This document shows, in pieces, positions 6,143 to 6,550 of a stretch of DNA of 6,550 nucleotides. Numbering within the stretch: the first letter of the stretch is position 1; each line of letters opens with the position of its first letter. The stretch is from assembly GCA_030831265.1 (NCBI GenBank), contig JAURLM010000060.1, positions 1-6,550 of the forward strand, written 5' to 3'. The stretch is from Chloroflexota bacterium. GTDB lineage: Bacteria > Chloroflexota > Dehalococcoidia > Lucifugimonadales > Lucifugimonadaceae. Under the pieces are notes generated by a model. That model did not search any database, was not told the DNA's origin, and saw only the letters and a program-made list of their open reading frames with translations. The position numbers were made by a program, and so were the translations under genes.

Positions 6143-6203
6143 GGTTCTGCCCCGGTGTGATTGTTGAGCGAAGCGCTGCAACATGAATTGTCGCAGTGGG
6201 CCG

Positions 6204-6232
6204 AGTGTACGTCCGCAACCCTACACGCGCAA
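6204..6232 (-). promoter_or_regulatory. Weak candidate promoter for the amidase operon
   Basis: The minus strand reads TTGCGC (6232-6227), 17 bp, then TACACT (6209-6204): three and four matches to the sigma-70 hexamers. Transcription would start near 6197, leaving about 55 nt before the ATG at 6142. The operon needs its own promoter because a strong terminator stands just upstream, but this match alone is weak. Confidence 0.3.
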
Positions 6233-6270
6233 AAGCAAGAGAGGCCGGGCGAAATTCGCCCGGCCTCTCT
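6229..6270 (-). terminator. Rho-independent terminator of the lysine-rich protein gene
   Basis: AGAGAGGCCGGGCGAA (6238-6253) and its exact reverse complement (6255-6270) form a perfect GC-rich 16-bp-arm hairpin. On the minus strand it is followed by TTGCTTTTGCG, a short U-rich tail. It lies 21 nt past the stop of the upstream gene. The tail on the plus-strand side (CATAAAACTT) is poorer, and no plus-strand gene ends here. Confidence 0.85.
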
Positions 6271-6291
6271 CATAAAACTTGCGTTTCTAAA

Positions 6292-6550
6292 CTACGCAGC
6301 CTTTTTAGCGACTGACTTCTTTGCAGAAGACTTCTTCGCTACAGCCTTAACGACTGCTGGCTTCTTGGCAACAGCCTTCTTAGCCGCAGGCTTCTTTGCA
6401 ACTACCTTCTTGGCAGAAGCTTTCTTTGCTGCAGGCTTCTTTGCAGATGCCTTCTTGACAGACGAAACCTTGCGGCGAGGAGCAGCAGACTTCTTGCTGG
6501 CAGCTTCCTTCAATTCAGCGTCCTGGATGCCTGCTTCCCAGGAACCCAGG
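6292..6550 (-). CDS. C-terminal end of a protein with a histone H1-like KKxxA repeat tail, 5' end outside window
   Basis: The frame stays open to the right edge, so the N-terminus is missing. The visible 85 residues begin LGSWEAGIQDAEL, continue into KEAASKKSAAPRRK, then a tail of Lys/Ala pentads: KKASA, KKPAA, KKASA, KKVVA, KKPAA, KKAVA, KKPAV, VKAVA, KKSSA, KKSVA, KKAA. Such tails resemble the histone H1 C-terminus and bind DNA non-specifically. They occur on bacterial HU-like proteins, H1-like proteins and some topoisomerases, so the family cannot be chosen from this fragment. A TTG at 6513 with AGGA upstream could start a 73-residue all-tail protein, but codon use stays ordinary through the upstream residues, so I favour a longer gene. 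A strong terminator follows 21 nt after the TAG. Confidence 0.75.
   Translation of the reverse strand, partial: LGSWEAGIQDAELKEAASKKSAAPRRKVSSVKKASAKKPAAKKASAKKVVAKKPAAKKAVAKKPAVVKAVAKKSSAKKSVAKKAA
6294..6461 (-). repeat. 15-bp coding repeat encoding KKxxA pentads
   Basis: The DNA repeats with a 15-bp period, seen as recurring variants of CTTCTTnGCA on the plus strand, each encoding one KKxxA unit. Synonymous variation between units (AAG/AAA, GCA/GCT) shows the array is not a fresh expansion. One unit reads VKAVA, having lost the first lysine. Confidence 0.7.

Noticed and set aside
6143..6184. N-terminal extension of the acetamidase from the ATG at 6184
   Set aside because: There is no ribosome binding site, the 14 extra residues do not look like family sequence, and it would sit almost on the candidate transcription start. 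It is not fully excluded.
6292..6513. Complete 73-residue protein starting at TTG 6513
   Set aside because: The frame continues with normal codon use to the window edge, and the TTG is more likely an internal leucine. It is kept only as an alternative start.

Overview
The window reads as ordinary bacterial chromosome of moderately high GC. Every gene I can support lies on the minus strand. There are six protein genes, two of them cut by the window edges. The adenosylcobalamin-dependent nrdJ, its repressor nrdR, frequent GTG/TTG starts and an intergenic inverted repeat carrying a TCATCCCGA...GAGGGATCT sequence would suit an environmental bacterium, possibly Chloroflexota (Dehalococcoidia/SAR202-like). 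That placement is a weak inference. I see no CRISPR array, tRNA, rRNA or recognisable transposase.

Region 1 (1-2761) is a deoxyribonucleotide synthesis unit read right to left. A promoter region holds two NrdR-box-like 16-mers exactly 32 bp apart. It is followed by nrdR (zinc ribbon plus ATP-cone repressor) and then nrdJ (class II ribonucleotide reductase, truncated by the left edge). The predicted -10 places the mRNA start almost exactly at the base of a 7-bp hairpin. Between nrdR and nrdJ sits a possible 14-codon upstream ORF with its own ribosome binding site; its TAA directly abuts the nrdJ ATG.

Region 2 (about 2762-3180) has no credible gene. It contains a 29-bp inverted repeat with a 107-bp spacer, plus shorter degenerate pieces related to part of that spacer. 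It looks like a dispersed palindromic repeat or a small non-autonomous element.

Region 3 (3181-6142) is a compact three-gene operon with gaps of 23 and 20 nt: an acetamidase/formamidase-family amidohydrolase, a class I methyltransferase-like protein, and an iron-type alcohol dehydrogenase closely resembling hydroxyacid-oxoacid transhydrogenase (ADHFE1 type). The two enzymes could release ammonia from an amide and oxidise a hydroxyacid using 2-oxoglutarate, but a shared substrate is only a hypothesis.

Region 4 (6185-6550) holds a perfect 16-bp-arm terminator and, upstream of it, the end of a gene whose product finishes in a histone H1-like run of KKxxA pentads. The N-terminal part of that protein lies outside the window, so its identity is unknown. 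The most interesting items are the NrdR operator architecture with the adjoining 5'-terminal hairpin, the nrdJ leader ORF, the repeat element, and the uncharacterised amidase/methyltransferase/transhydrogenase operon.
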